This document shows, one piece after another, positions 61,898 to 64,000 of a stretch of 64,000 bases of DNA. The notes under the pieces are model-generated. The model did not search any database. It was not told where the DNA came from and saw only the letters and a program-made list of their open reading frames with translations. The translations under genes and the position numbers were made by a program. Origin of the DNA: Lycocorax pyrrhopterus obiensis (lineage: Eukaryota; Chordata; Aves; Passeriformes; Paradisaeidae); contig JACSVZ010000001.1 of NCBI GenBank assembly GCA_014706295.1, forward strand, positions 37,992,318 to 38,056,317, in the 5' to 3' direction. Numbering within the stretch: the stretch's first letter is position 1; every line of letters starts with the position of its first letter.

Positions 61898-64000
61898 GTA
61901 GAGTGCAGATGTCTGCACCAGCCAGTGAAATGTAAAAATGTAAATGTAAAGATTCTCTAAGTTAGCTTTGCAGATGACTTTTTGGTGTTCTTTAGGAAGC
62001 TATCCCGAGCTAGATGTATTTTAGTGTCATCAGTTTCTCTCCTGCTATTGTGGGGAGATTTCATTTTCTTAATGCCTTCTATAAGCTTCCAATATAGCAA
62101 AGCTTTTAACAAACAAAAAAAAACCCTTCTATCTATTGTTATACTAAAGTTTAAAGTTATAAACAAGGTCCCCAATACTAGGTACAGCTGCTGTCTCTCT
62201 TTTAAACATGGTGGTTAAAAGCAGGTAATTGACTTTAGGTAATCAATTATCTGAAAGAAAAGATTCTTCTAATCAAGACATAAATATACTAAGGAACATC
62301 TCAGAGTCTGAATTAAGCAGACAGGGAAGATTCATAAGTCTCATTAAGAGAAACATCACAGAAAGAAGCACCAGACAGCCATAAAAGACAAACTGTTAAA
62401 TTGTCTCTCCCAGTGTAGGGCTCTGTATGCACTTAATGCTATTCTTGTTTTATAACTGCCTGAGTTAATGGATAAATCAATTATGTAATTGTCGGCACAG
62501 GGGCAGATCCTTACAAGTTCTACCTGCCTGGATTTGTTTGCTGAAGTGGCACTAAACTAACTTGAATAAGCCAGTAGCTTCATCATCGCAAAAATTCAAG
62601 AAGACAAATCAGGGTATTGCTGTTTAGGATGCAAATATACAATTAGGTTGGTATTTCTCTATTTAAGCAGAGATTTTTTTTTCATTTTTGATGTATGCTG
62701 ACAGTGTCAAGAATCAGTCTGGGCGTGTTAATCATCACCAAAATGCCACCAAGTTCACTGCACTGCTCCTTCCTTCTCTGAATGTCAATGGCAAATACTT
62801 AAAATCACCCTGACTAACATGTGCAACACGTACAGGCAAAAGATGCCAGCTGAGTTCACAGAGCAGTACATAGTCCATCTCATCAGTTAAGCACCATAAC
62901 TTGAGTGGAAAACAAGCAGTGAAACAGAAGGCATATAACTAAGTATCTCTGAAAACCATCTCTGAATTGCTGCTTTCCTTGAGGATGTCTCCCGCTAGCC
63001 TGCAAATGTATTAAATCCCAGAAGCACATTTTGAAAAGCAAAACAGACTTAGAGGAATGTTTGAAATCCAGCACTCCTGAGAGACCCGCCTGCCTACTCA
63101 ATAATACTGTACCTCCTGCAACATGCCAAGGTTTTTAACTGTGCCTGTAAATATTAAAACGTCTTGGATAAGGTTTTAGTTCCCTAACAACACACAAGGA
63201 CTCCTTGATACAGACATTCCCATCTGTGCTATATTGTGGCAATGTCAGCCTAATAATAAGATGAATTTAGAAGGGCTGTCTTCAGTTTCCAGACAGCATT
63301 TTTGTGATCTAAGGTTTTATACAGTTAGCTGCTGAAATAATGACTTGCAACCATCCCTTTTAAAATAGAGGGAAAAAAACAAAGGCAAAGCTAGCAGTAA
63401 GTACAGGTTAATTTTACACAACTTTCTGACCCACAATGCCGTGCAGGTGAGTAGCTGATGTTCCGTTTGTCCTCAGCTGAGCACAAAACCTGAGCATGAA
63501 GGTCTCCCCTTACAAACTGTTTCCAGAAATCAAACTCCAAAATGACAGCTGGACACTCTAGTCCTTGGTGGAGGCTGGAGACCAAAACCAGGGACATTTC
63601 ATCTGTGCTGTTTCTGGGGGTACAGCATCAAGCACCCCTACACCGCCCAGACAAAGGGTCTGCAAGGAGAGGGAGGAGGTAAAAGCAATGCCCTGCATGA
63701 GGCTCTGCTGAGAAACAGCCACTCCAAGCGTCACCTCCTCTCCCAAACTGCTCACTCTGGGTTTCCACAGCATACCAGATATTTACAGGACTAGGAAAGT
63801 CTCCCCCAGCCCCGAGGCTTGCTTCAAGATTTCAAGACACTAGTAAAAATTTTAGTTTCAACAAGAAGCAAGTTCAAGTGCAAATCAAGACTCTGATAGA
63901 GGTTTTATAGAAAATATTAATACAGCATTATTAATATGGCTTTTAAAACTTTACTAGCCCTTTAAAAGATTTGGATTGAAAAGCAAAAGCTCCTAAAACA
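61898..64000. other. AT-rich DNA with a GC-richer end
   Basis: No supported feature. The stretch from about 63590 to 63800 is GC-richer. A possible donor (TGCAG|GTGAGT) at about 63448 follows a short open segment, which is not enough for a call. Confidence 0.4.

Noticed and set aside
1..64000. Bacterial-style gene clusters, CRISPR arrays, tRNA/rRNA genes, known microRNAs, intact viruses or transposons
   Set aside because: No repeat-spacer pattern, cloverleaf, rRNA signature, known microRNA seed hairpin or long coding region was seen. The CR1 relics and composition point to vertebrate nuclear DNA, and no new biological system could be supported.

Overview
The window looks like nuclear DNA of a bird, or less likely another reptile. 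It is AT-rich, CpG-poor and made up mostly of short stop-bounded reading frames. It has no operons, no ribosome-binding-site-spaced genes and no dense coding. The lineage call rests on its interspersed repeats, which are relics of CR1 (chicken repeat 1), the dominant avian/reptilian LINE. There is a decayed ORF2 segment on the minus strand near 5.0-5.7 kb, an ORF2 3' end plus 3' UTR on the plus strand near 7.0-7.5 kb, and a classic CR1 3' tail near 39.4 kb. A weaker tail lies near 22.4 kb. The scarcity of other interspersed repeats also fits a bird macrochromosome.

No complete known gene could be recognised. The window is best read as a gene desert or the inside of a long, intron-rich locus. 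Several short open segments sit between good splice signals. The best set is on the plus strand: 57 nt at 17567-17623, 246 nt at 24367-24612, and a start at 24902 that reaches a stop at 24925. All three share phase 0, so they can be joined without a frameshift. A separate 243-nt open segment (3323 down to 3081, minus) runs from a good acceptor to a stop. Minus-strand candidates at 49.8, 43.5, 30.1, 27.9 and 17.2 kb are shorter and weaker. Chance exon-like segments are expected in 64 kb, so all of these carry low to moderate confidence.

Layout: 1-4 kb holds AT-rich DNA with one GC-rich patch (about 0.94-1.35 kb) and two protein-like minus-strand frames. 5-7.5 kb holds two CR1 relics in opposite orientation. 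11.1-11.5 kb holds a 34-bp perfect palindrome followed by a nearly G- and T-free A/C tract. 13.0 kb holds a full match to the CTCF core motif. 17.5-26 kb holds the best candidate gene, interrupted by a CpG-bearing block at 20.8-21.25 kb and followed by a GC-rich block at 24.95-25.54 kb. 26-48 kb is mostly featureless apart from a CR1 tail and small hairpins. 48.47-48.57 kb is a (TTCC)n microsatellite. 49-64 kb is unannotatable DNA with a few GC-rich patches and weak exon candidates.

No tRNA or rRNA gene, CRISPR array, intact transposon, retroviral coding region or recognisable microRNA was seen.
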